Assembly (NCBI RefSeq): GCF_963082655.1
Contig: NC_081553.1
Coordinates: forward strand, 153,370,941-153,434,940
Reading direction: 5' to 3'
Length of the DNA stretch: 64,000 bases
Source of the DNA: Stomoxys calcitrans
Taxonomy: Eukaryota > Arthropoda > Insecta > Diptera > Muscidae
A program made the position numbers and the translations under genes. How positions within the stretch are numbered: position 1 is the stretch's first letter; every line of letters begins with the position of its first letter. Below are positions 22,696-32,056 of this stretch, in pieces. A model generated the notes under the pieces. It was not told the DNA's origin. It searched no databases and saw only the letters and a list, made by a program, of their open reading frames with translations.

Positions 22696-23400
22696 AATAT
22701 TAATTTTTCTACAGAAAAAATTTTAATTAAAATATTAAAATGAGAATTAAAAGCAAATTCACACGGAATTATGTATTAGAAAATTTTTTGTTAAATGTAC
22801 GTCTTTCGGAACAATTAAAAAAAAAATGGCAAGAAACTTCCATGAAGGTTTTGGCTTAAAGAAAATTGTAATACCTTTTCGTTTAAAATAATCGCAAAAA
22901 TTTTATCTTTTGAAAAATTACATTGCGATTAGGTCTTTAAAAAAATTGCATTAACGACGAAAAATACCCCCATAGAAAAATTTCAGCTCGAGCTAGGAAA
23001 GGATATCGTAATGACATTTGGATTAACGTAAAGTGGATGACTGAAATCAGTTACAACAGTCGTTTCCATTATGTTTTGGGATAAAAATTGACTATGAAAA
23101 TTTAAATTGAGTCGGCAATTTTTTTTAACAAAAAAATCTAATAAAAAAATTTCTCAAAATCCTTAGCAGTAAGATTTCGGGAATCCTTTTGAATGTCTTA
23201 TTGCATTTTATGGTTTTGACTATGGCAATAATCCTACTTCTTTTGACAGCAGGTGCGATCTTATGCCAAAATCATTAAAACCATCTTTCTTCGCTGAATG
23301 GTCATAAAATATTAAGAATATGATTTTTTTTGTAGGGGCTTAAGTAATGAAAAGATTTTTTCTTTTTCAAAAATTTCTAAAATTCAAAATTTAAAAAAAT
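22696..23400. repeat. AT-rich intronic sequence with a dispersed repeat
   Basis: 22975-23390 resembles the reverse of 9380-9920 ('gagtcggcaattttttt', 'gagctaggaaaggatatcgt'). 22696-22970 is AT-rich with nothing recognised. Confidence 0.4.
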
Positions 23401-23404
23401 TGCT

Positions 23405-23570
23405 ATGTCAATGATGGTTAGGTTAGATTTGAGTCTGATGGCAGACTGCCATCTGCCATCAGACTCACTTAGACGTTTTCGTCCATTGTGATACCACAGG
23501 AACGGAAGAAGGAAAATGCCTTCTACAATAGTAGTCATGACGGACACAATGACTGAGACGTCTGTTCTCA
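23405..23570 (-). pseudogene. 3' tail of the R1/LOA-like LINE seen at 40930-44510
   Basis: Matches 40925-41010 and 41250-41280 ('gcagactgccatc', 'cacttagacgt', 'attgtgataccacaggaac', 'catgacggacacaatgactgagac'). The plus-strand 'ggttaggttag' at 23415-23425 is the reverse of a (TAACC)n tail. Strongly truncated and internally deleted. Confidence 0.55.
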
Positions 23571-23574
23571 ATGA

Positions 23575-23705
23575 TAAGAGACCTCCATTTAATAGCCATT
23601 TCCGAACGCAGTGCCGCGGGGCGACACCTCTTTAGGGAGAAGTTTTTACTTGGCATAGTACCTCGCAAATATCATCGGCATGGGCATAAGGTGCCAAAGA
23701 GAGGC
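23575..23705 (-). repeat. SINE fragment
   Basis: Matches the middle of the SINE copy at 1845-1935 ('gcgacacctctttagggagaag', 'tttttacttggcat', 'ggtacctcgcaaat'-like). The tRNA head is missing. Confidence 0.5.
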
Positions 23706-23847
23706 CAACTGCATTATTATATGTACAAGCGCAAGGTGTTAGTTATTGGTGAAAGAGCTCGGCTAAGAGTTTTAAAGAGTTTTAATCTTCACGAACTTCC
23801 CGTTATTTACCAGGGTAAATGTCAGTTGGCAGATTGCAACCCTTGTT

Positions 23848-24563
23848 TTGCAATCTGAACATTTTCGTTCGATTACTTTTTACAAGTTTCGACGTCGATT
23901 AAGTCAACAACAGTGCATCGATGAACTTAATTCAATTTTTGGCGATAAAGCTCCACCCAGAACCAGTGTTCACCGATGGTATGGTGAATTCAACCAAGGT
24001 CGTAGTTCACTCCAAGACAAATTTCGTGGAGGTCGTCCAAAATCAGTTGTTGTTCCAAAAATCATTGATGCTGTGCGCCAACTGATATTGCAAGATCGTC
24101 ATGTGACCTATCGTGAGATTGAGACAACCTTAGGCATTAATGGGACCAGAATCCATTCAATGTTGCATGAACATTTGGCCGTCAACAAAATTTGTTCGCG
24201 CTAGATCCCACACAATTTGTCAATCGCTTAAAAAAGACCCGTGTCGATTGGTCAAAAGAAATGCTCCAAAAATACGAAACAACTGCATTTTTAAAAACAT
24301 AAAACATCGATTTGATGAGTCATTCGCCGTATAGTCCTGACTTGGCACCGAATGACTTCTTTTTATTCCCGTACGTAAAAAATAAAATGAGAGGTCAACG
24401 TTTTGTGACACCTGAAAAAGCGGTTGATGTGTTCAGAATGCATGTTTTGGAGATACTTCAATCAAAGTGGAAAAAGTGGTTCGCCAATTGGTTCAAACGC
24501 ATGCAAAATTGTATAGAACTTAATGGGGAATATTTTGAAAAACAAGAAAGCGATTTTCGATGA
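23848..24563 (+). pseudogene. Mariner transposase, internally deleted
   Basis: The N-terminal half (23848-24204) is a typical mariner DNA-binding region: SQQQCIDELNSIFGDKAPPR, then TSVHRWYGEFNQGRSSLQDK and FRGGRPKSVV, followed by the second helix-turn-helix (VTYREIETTLGINGTRIHSM). About 450 bp are missing after 24200, removing the first two catalytic aspartates. The C-terminal part returns in another frame with YSPDLAPNDFFLFPYVKNKM, which carries the final D of the mariner DD34D signature, and ends WFKRMQNCIELNGEYFEKQ. The right end 'attggcaaccctcatata' looks like a terminal repeat; the left end is lost. It cannot be active. Confidence 0.85.
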
Positions 24564-24741
24564 TTAATATTTTTTATGTTCTTGAATCCCAAAATATTGG
24601 CAACCCTCATATATATTGGGCAGCCAGAATACTTTTTGGAAATTCATACGTTTTGATACTAAAACTTACACAATGGTACTTCGTTTAATATATCATTGAC
24701 GTATTTATTAATACATTTGAAAGGCATAAAGATAAACTTAC

Positions 24742-24781
24742 CTCGCAGATCGCTTGTCCATAGAATTGTCTCGTCCGTAAT
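24742..24781 (-). CDS. eIF4B: Candidate 40-bp internal exon, probably eIF4B
   Basis: Acceptor CATTCTTTGCAG (AG at 24783-24782) and donor GAG|GTAAGT (GT at 24741-24740) bracket a 40-bp exon. Joined to the G left over at the end of the 52042-53082 exon it reads D, then YGRDNSMDKRSA, and its last two bases AG are completed by the first G of the 8923-9028 exon. The DYGRDNS/RY composition fits the DRYG-type region that follows the RRM in eIF4B. Both splice sites are strong. Its short length means homology alone cannot prove it. Confidence 0.55.
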
Positions 24782-24830
24782 CTGCAAAGAATGTATAAAT
24801 TAATAGAAGGAATTTACATCGTTTACAAAC

Positions 24831-24898
<68 letters not shown>
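24831..24898. repeat. (AT)n microsatellite
   Basis: About 34 AT dinucleotides with one interruption (taaat at 24839-24843). It lies 50 bp upstream (minus strand) of the acceptor of the 40-bp exon. Confidence 0.97.
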
Positions 24899-24900
<2 letters not shown>

Positions 24901-25375
24901 ACAAAGGGGGTGGGGTTCGTGACAGTCGACAGTTGTAGTTGATATGGAGTCCAAGAGAGGTGATGGAGCACACAATTGGAATATGACTAATGAACCGGAG
25001 GTCGATTTGAAGAATATCCAACCTTATGCTTTGGTTGGTTTGGAACTTAGGTGGATGTTATTATTTCTTAGTATGTGGCAATGAGCGGCTCGGTTTATTT
25101 CGCATTCAAAATAATGATTTTTTTGGTCTAAAATTGGCACATTTTATACACAAACAATAAATAACGCAGCTGATAGAGACAAAAGTAAACAAATACATCT
25201 ACTACCCTCGTACAGATTAAAAAGAAATAAGCAGTTACCAGATCGTCTGATTTTGGTTGATTTTGTCAACCTGTTGATCAAAATTATCCCAGTAGGAACA
25301 GTTTTACAACCCACTAGGGAATAACCAATAAAAATGAGTCACCAAGATACTCAAAGCGTATCTTAGTTCAGAGTG
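24899..25375. other. Intronic sequence, nothing recognised
   Basis: No coding or repeat similarity recognised. It ends at the start of a LINE ORF1 remnant. Confidence 0.3.
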
Positions 25376-26600
25376 AAAGAGCTAGAATCATTAAACACAA
25401 ATTTTGTGCAAAGAATACATCAACTTTAAGAGTACATACATAACTTACTACAAGAAAACAATATACTACAAATGGAAACAATCCCCTTAAGCAAGATTTT
25501 GCAACTCAAACACAAATTGAAAAAGTACTAAATCGTGATGTTGATACAGCAACACATCAAACAAATCAGGTTGAATACTTAACAGATGAGGAAGAACTCA
25601 CGCGCAAAGCAGATTGGATTGTCCAAAGGCATAGAAAAGTAAAGAAAACTCAAGCCCCAACGGTTTCAACTAAACCATCCACATCAGAACAAGCTGAAAT
25701 AATTCGTAGTCAGGAAGTGAAAAAGGTGAGCTAAACCGCACCAACCTACCATAGTATCTTACAATAAATTACACAAACTTATCAAAAAAACACGACTAAG
25801 AACACTTTCTCTATAAAGTGAATGCGCAATAAAACTTATAAAGTGACTATCAAAATATTACTAAAACGCTAAGTAAGTCTAATATCACTTGGCATACAGA
25901 CGAGGATAAACAACAAAGGCCCATCAGGGTTATGGCAAAGGGGTTATCACACACTTGTAGCGTAGAACAAAAGATCCACTTGATATGTTTGTCTTATCGT
26001 TTGATCACTCGGAAGATATAACAAAATATACAATATCGAGTTTTTCTTAATACTAAAATTAGTAAAGAGGCTTTAAAAATTTCAAAAGTTATTCCCCAGT
26101 GTGTTAAATGCCAGAGCTGTAACCATACTAAAAAATACTGCTCAAAGGGACCCACGTGTGTTCGTTGCGCAGGGAAACATGAGTCCAATAATTGTGACAA
26201 TCCCTTGGATTCTAATCCAAAATGTCTTAACTATCGAGAAGAACACCCAGCCAGTTATCGTGGTGCATTGTGGCGAAGGAGCTGCAGAAAATACGCAAGA
26301 AACAAATAATAAGCCTGAGAGCCAAACTAACACTCTTAAAAAATGAAGAGATATCAAAATCTTCTTTGGTCCCTAAAACATCCACACAGCCTAGCAAAAG
26401 TTTAGGAAATTCAATTTTCGAACCAACTATGAACAAGCTCCCACACTTAAGATATTACACCCAAATAACACAACAACATACTCAAAGCAGTATCCAATTA
26501 AATCAAGTATGTTAACGGAAATATTAATTTAATTAGATAAACTTGTATCTCAAAACAAGATATTAGGGAACCACTTACTCTCATTGGAGGAAAATTTAAT
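25376..26600 (+). pseudogene. Jockey-clade-like LINE ORF1 (gag) remnant
   Basis: Readable segments: LTRKADWIVQRHRKVKKTQA (about 25590) and a CCHC cluster with CVKCQSCNHTKKYCSKGPT, then CVRCAGKHESNNCDNPLDS (26100-26215), typical of Jockey-type gag zinc knuckles. A frame change follows, with the region after the knuckles at 26270-26515. Many stops upstream. It leads directly into the ORF2 start at 26613. Confidence 0.7.
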
Positions 26601-26612
26601 TTCAGTGTTTGA

Positions 26613-27230
26613 ATGAAGCTCGCAATAAGAATCATGCAATGGAACGCCAATGGCCTCCTCCAACACAAAATTGACCATCAGGATGTTCTCAGGTCAAAAA
26701 ACATTGACATCTGTCTAATAAGTGAAACGCATTTCACTTATGAATCTCATATAACTCTCGAAAATTACTCTGTATACCACACCATTCATCCTAGTAATAA
26801 TGAACAAAGTTATAATTGAAGACGATTTTAACGATTCAAGATAAACCACAACAAAAGGCAGAGAACTGATAAAAGCTGTGAAGCAACTTGGATGCAAGGT
26901 ACTTTCTACAAGTTCTCCGACAAACTGGCCCACTGACTTGGCCAAAATTCCATATTTAATAGATTTTTTCATAAGACACAAAATAGCTGCAACATACTTG
27001 ATAATTGATTTGAACTCTGGTCATTCTCCTATATACCTTTCATATTGTTCAATACTAAATGTACAAAAAGAAAATCCTAAACTAACGAGCAGAGCAACTG
27101 TTGGGAACTTTTTAGAACCGTAGTCTAAAATGGCATAAACTCTTTTATACCTATAGAGACAGAAGAAGAACTTGAACGAGAAGTCATTACATTCATAACC
27201 AATATTATTCAAAATCCGGAATATTTTTCC
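26613..27230 (+). pseudogene. Jockey-clade-like LINE ORF2, endonuclease remnant
   Basis: Starts MKLAIRIMQWNANGLLQHK, the classic N-terminus of an AP-type endonuclease (the QWNANG asparagine is a conserved metal-site residue), then ISETHFTYESHITLENY with the catalytic E. About 500 bp are missing before PTDLAKIPYLIDFF...IAATYLIIDLNSGHSPIYLS, the domain end, where a normally conserved SDH aspartate reads SGH. It closes near TEEELEREVITFITNIIQNP and is cut off before the RT. Confidence 0.75.
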
Positions 27231-28195
27231 ATACCACGCCCCTAAGTCGGTTCATTTTTGGTACTGTGTCCCCACCTAAGTACCTGCGTGTGTAAGCCGC
27301 GAAGCCCGGCAATGACAGGAAATACTACAAAGTCTCATCATCATCCCCACATGCCCTACAAATGATATCACTTGTAGCACCATTTTAGCATAAGTAAGCT
27401 CGTAGTTCTATGTGCCCCGTTATGATACTGAAAGCTAAACTGGCCTCCTTTCTACTTCCTTTCTTCTCACGATCCGGATCACCCCATAGGATTTTCGTCG
27501 TCCTACCGATCGTTTCGCTGTTCCACAATCTTACATGCGCGTTCGTAGCCCACGCCCTTAACTCGGACTGATTCGACCCGAAAATCTTCTAGTTAAACAA
27601 GTTTGTTGACGGCAGTCCTTTGGCCTTCACTGCCTTATCGTCTGCTTTTTCATACCTCTCTGCTCTGCCCGGCAAACAAACGATGCGGATCGTGCCATCC
27701 TCAGAGAAAGCGCTAATCTCCTTACATTCCAAGACTATTCGTAAATTCACCGTCATGATTGTTATTGGGCTGATAGCCAGTTTACTGCCCGTAAAGATGT
27801 TCACACTCGACATCTCCGCCTGCAGAACCGTATTATGGTCGGCCAGTCTAAAACAGATCTCAGTCCCAGGGTTCTCAATGTACACCCCCAGTCCCACTCT
27901 GTGTTCTAGCTTTGATCCAATCCAGTTGTGTAGCATAATCTTCCAGATGGCAATACCAAAGTTCCGTCAATCCGAGACTGTGCTGCTGGGTACAGTGCTT
28001 CGCACTCGATCTCAAGTGCCACGTCAGGTATCTGATCGGAAACCTCTTCCATTCTTTCTAGTTTTTTTATCGTCGACTTGATTATACCGCGTGGTCTTCC
28101 TCGTGAACAAGCAGATTTCATTCTTCTCCGGGTTAACATTGAGACTCCTAGGTCTAGCCCATTACCCTTTGTTTGCCTATAAGGCAAAGAACTTG
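27230..28195 (-). pseudogene. R1/LOA-like LINE RNase H and C-terminus, second copy
   Basis: Minus-strand match to 13835-14760: IGSKLEHRVGLGVYIENPGT, EICFRLADHNTVLQAEMSSV (RNase H), AERYEKADDKAVKAKGLPST, then the C-terminal Cys/His cluster (27360-27270). Pieces are in different frames. The 28195 end includes part of the thumb (KKLERMEEVSDQIPDVALEI). No RT core. Confidence 0.7.
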
Positions 28196-28336
28196 ACTAA
28201 TGCGATCCCTGGTGGAGGGCAAATAAGACTCGTCTCGGCCGAACTTAGCGCGCTATTACTTGATACAAAATAACTATGGCATGATGATATATTCATTTAG
28301 TCATTTAGTTTGTATCACATCGAAATATTCTTTTAG

Positions 28337-28515
28337 TGTTGAAAATACTTTATGTTATTCTACTTTAGTTCAACACAATTAATTTGATTGAGTTACCTTA
28401 GTATTAATTGTTGTGTATTGAAAAAATAATTTTCATTTTCCATATCACTCTGTATAGTGAATTTAAATAAAGCACACACATTTAAATTCCATTGCGTACA
28501 TATTTTGTCTCAATA
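28337..28515 (+). repeat. 5' LTR of the copia-type element (tentative boundaries)
   Basis: TGTTGAAAATACTTTATG at 28337 resembles the start of a copia-type LTR. It runs to the base before the primer-binding sequence at 28516. No matching 3' LTR is present in the window, so the left border rests on the TGTTG start alone. Confidence 0.5.
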
Positions 28516-28529
28516 GGTTATGGGCCCAG
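28516..28529 (+). promoter_or_regulatory. Primer-binding site for an initiator-tRNA-Met fragment
   Basis: GGTTATGGGCCCAG is the sequence used by Drosophila copia, complementary to the anticodon-arm region of initiator tRNA-Met rather than to a tRNA 3' end. It directly follows the presumed LTR. Confidence 0.75.
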
Positions 28530-28584
28530 AACTCATAACGCGAATTTTGAGCAAATAAGAATAATTCAAACTACATAATCTGGA

Positions 28585-28805
28585 CTAGCAATTCAAAGGC
28601 CGTTGTTTCTGTTGGTCAGAAAAATATTGAATTGGTGAGCTTTGTGTACCGGGAACAGAAATTCAAAAGGTGAAATTTTGTGTTGGACAGAAAAATTGTT
28701 AAATTGGGAAGCTGTGTATACCTGGAAAAGCGATTCAAAGGCTGAAATTTTCTGTAGGTCAGAAAAATTTTTTGGAATTGGTAAGCTGTGTATCCTGATC
28801 TGTTG
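28585..28805 (+). repeat. Three ~70-bp direct repeats in the copia leader
   Basis: Units start with ATTCAAAGGC (28591), ATTCAAAAGG (28661) and ATTCAAAGGC-like (28733). Each continues with '..tctgttggtcagaaaaat' and 'gggaagctgtgtat'-type phrases. They lie between the primer site and the gag ATG at 28810. Confidence 0.8.
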
Positions 28806-28809
28806 AAAA

Positions 28810-30842
28810 ATGTCTACGTTTAATGGACGCATTCCGTTGTTCAACGGCAACAATTTTTTGACATGGAAAACGCAAATGGAGGCTATTTTGCATAAAAATA
28901 GATTGCTGAATATTGTGATGGGTGAAGAAAAATGTCCGGAAGTTCCAATTTTACCTCAAAATGCAACGAGTGAGCAGTGAACTCAATTTGAAACCAAGAT
29001 GGAGACCCTGAAAAAATTCAAGGAAAAGGATATGGATGCAAGAGCCGAAATTTTGATATCCTTGGAAGCAAACATAGTGAGTATGGTGAGACATATCAAG
29101 TCATCAAGTGAAATGTGGAAACATCTGGAAGATACTTTTGATCGAAAGACTATCAGAAAGAAGATAGAATGCTACAGGAAGCTGCTAAACTTCAAAATGT
29201 CTGAAAACCAGAGCGTGTCGGAATTTTTAATTGAATTCGACGTTTGTGCTGCTTCGATTCGTGAAATGGGTGTTGAATTGGATGAAGACCTTCTTGCGGT
29301 TATAATTGTAGATGCATTGCCAGAGAAATTTTCAGCTATTAAGGCTGCCGTGGATACTGCAAACGAATTTCCGAAAGTTGAGGTGTTGAAGGCGCGTTTG
29401 TTGGAAATTGGTGATAAAAATGCGTTAGATCAAGATTCTGCAATGAAAGCTAAACATTACGCAAGAAAGCAACATCAATATGGTTCAAATTACAACAAAA
29501 CTCAAGCTGAAGGTATGTTCAAAAAGACTTTTAAATGTTTTCGTTGTAAAAAGAAAGGACATAAAGCCAGCGAATGTAGAGCAAAATTGTCATTTGAGGA
29601 AAACTCTCGCGGTGTTGAGGAAAAAGCAAATTGCATGGGTGCAACAGAAAATGCTATGATCGTGAAATCTAATCGCGAATGGATAATAGATAGTGGAGCG
29701 ACTTCCCATATGTGTAATGAGGAATCTCTATTTAGCCAACTCAACAAAGGCTATAATGGTAAAGTAAAACTGGCAGACGACAAAGAGGTATGTATCAAAG
29801 GTATTGGTAAAGTTTCGATTTTTGTAAATGTACAAGGAAAAAAGAAGACCATACACTTTGATAACGCACTATATGTACCACATTTGAAATGTAATCTTGT
29901 GTCGACCAGTAAAGCTACAGACTCCGGTTGTAAAGTAATCATGGAGGGCAAAAAGACTTTAATTTTGAGAAAAAATGAAATTTTGATTGAAGGCCACAAG
30001 AGAAACAATGTATATTTCGTCAATTTGTTTGAAGATAAAAAGGCTGCAAATACAATGCATCAAAGCAACGAAAAGAATTTTAATTTGTGGCATCGGCGAT
30101 ATGGGCACTTAAATTGTAAGGACTTAAGCCGACTTTCGTCTTTTTCTATGGTAAATGGATTGCCAAATTTGAATGCGATGCAAATTGATTGCGAAGCTTG
30201 TATTCGTGGAAAGCAGACTAGATTATCCTTCCCACATAAAAATGAAAAATCTTCCACGGAAATATTGCAACTTATTCACACAGACTTATGTGGTCCTATG
30301 AAGTGTGAGTCTATGGGACGAAGTATTTATTTTGCAACTTTCATTGACGATTTCTCTCGTAAAGTGTATGTCTATTTTCTGAGACAAAAGAACGAATATT
30401 TAGAGAAATTCAAAGAATTTAAACAGGCTGTTGAAAATGAAACTGGAAAAAGGATAAAAATACTTCGAAGTGACAACGCAAAAGAGTTGGTTGGGGCAGA
30501 TTTTTCGAATTTTTTGAAGAAAAATGGAATTAAACGTCAGCTAACAGTGGAGTACACCCCTCAACAGAACGGCGTTTCCGAACGTATGAATCGTACTTTG
30601 GTGCAAATGGGTCGTTCCTGTATGTTAGATGCTGATTTACCAACTTCCTTGTGGGCGGAACTGATTAACACGTCAGTGTATATAAGAAACAGATGTCCGA
30701 CAAATCTAAACAATGAAAAAAGTCCTGAAGAAATATGGACTGGTAAGAAACCTTGCGTGAAACATTTACGCCAAATAGGATGTAAGGCTTTCGTTTTAAA
30801 CAAGAAGTCCAAATCCAAATGGGAAGCCAGGAGTGATGAACA
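28810..30842 (+). pseudogene. Copia-type gag-protease-integrase, truncated and with a nonsense codon
   Basis: The natural start is ATG 28810 (MSTFNGRIPLFNGNNFLTWK). Codon 57 is TGA (28978-28980), where related elements would have a sense codon, probably Trp (inferred). An open frame then runs from ATG 28999. Relative to 28999: gag to about residue 170, zinc knuckle CFRCKKKGHKASEC near 180, protease WIIDSGATSHM (catalytic D231), GAG-pre-integrase LWHRRYGHLN, and integrase HTDLCGPM (D429), SDNAKE (D492) and NGVSERMNRT (E528), a DD35E layout. The frame stops being copia at about 30840, where a Tc1-type transposon begins, so reverse transcriptase and RNase H are missing. The fragments at 44568 and 48331 could be from this family. 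Confidence 0.9.
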
Positions 30843-31105
30843 TACAGCGGTCAAAAAAAGTATTCATCATTCAATGTTTTTTTTTTATTAAGTCTACAAA
30901 AGACAATTGGAATAAAAACATATTAAACTAATGATGCAGTAGTGCTTGTGTGATATATATGTACACAATTTCATTGTTTTTAAAGAAAAAAATAGTATTT
31001 ATTGGAACAAAAAGGGCCATTTTACAGCTGAACACAAAAAATTAAACAAAAAAAGTATTCATCATTGCAAAAAAACAAAAAAATAAATAACATAATTTAA
31101 AAAAA

Positions 31106-31630
31106 TTAATACTTTGTTATTCGACCACCGCGTCTTATAACTTCTTTTAAACGGTTTGACATCGATTGGACTAATTTAGCGGTTATATTTTGGTCTATAT
31201 TAGTCCATTCCTCCATTATCACCTGTTGCATTTGACTCTTGCTCGAAAAATTGCGCGTTCTCAATTTGCGTTCGAGATGTTCCCAAAGATGTTCAATTGG
31301 GTTCAAGTCGGGACTTTGAGGAGGAGTTTTAATGACTTTGGGGCAGTTATACAGCATCCACATCTTGGTATTTAAAGCAGAATGTTTGGGGTCATTATCT
31401 TGATAATATTGAAAGTTATTACCAAGCCCAAGTTTTACAGCACTATCTTTTAAATTCCTCTTTAAAATGTCAATGTAATACTTATGATCCATTACTCCAT
31501 TAATAATTTCAAGATTTCCCGCTCCTGAAGCCGCCATACACCCCCAAACCATTAAACCACCTCCACCATGTTTTACAGTAGCAACTGTGTTTCGTTCTTC
31601 AAGCTCTGTATTTGGTTTTCTGTACACAAA
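31106..31630 (-). pseudogene. Tc1-type transposase, C-terminal half
   Basis: Begins at the BEL/Pao junction with VYRKPNTELEERNTVATVKH, then GGGGLMVWGCMAASGAGNLE. YQDNDPKHSA holds the second catalytic aspartate and PPQSPDLNPIEHLWEHLERK the terminal glutamate, spaced as in DD34E Tc1 transposases. It ends RLKEVIRRGGRITKY, stop at 31106-31108. This half is open. The first few codons read from inside the retrotransposon LTR (MYEGVCMF) are not part of it. Confidence 0.9.
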
Positions 31631-31936
31631 CATACATACTCCCTCGTACATCTAAGCACTTGCCAGTCTATTTGTAGTTACATAGACTGGTCAATTCTAT
31701 TGTATGTATGTTTAAAATAAATCTTTTTGTACATAAACCTTTTTTTTTTTGGTAAATGCATTCTGTTACTTTCGAGATCATTTTTGCATACATTGAATTT
31801 TTAAATCATTCGTAGAAAAGAAGCAGTCGAATAAAGTGAAGTTCATATCGGAGCTTTTGCACATTAAAACTTTAAATAGTCGCTTTTTTATTTTTTTGCA
31901 ACAATAGCCTGTAAAAAAGATTACAGGCTCAAAACA
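31631..31936 (+). repeat. BEL/Pao 5' LTR, missing its first 132 bp
   Basis: 306 bp identical by eye and in length to 37418-37723, including an 11-T run. It starts CATACATACTCCC directly against the Tc1 sequence TGTACACAAA and ends ...CTCAAAACA. The full 3' LTR starts at 37286, so the first 132 bp (most of U3) are absent here. The joint has an AAA shared by the Tc1 flank and the LTR (..AATAAA|CATAC). Confidence 0.9.
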
Positions 31937-31955
31937 TTGGTGACCCCGACGTGAT
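31937..31955 (+). promoter_or_regulatory. BEL/Pao primer-binding site
   Basis: TTGGTGACCCCGACGTGAT immediately follows the LTR end CA. TGG at the start fits pairing with a tRNA 3' CCA end. I cannot assign the tRNA. Confidence 0.7.
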
Positions 31956-32056
31956 TAAGTGTTGTAATCACAAAAATTTAATATAAAAAAAAATATCAAT
32001 TCGGATAGTACTTTATCGTTTAAAAATATATCGTTTGGAAAGTGGAACAGTGAAAA

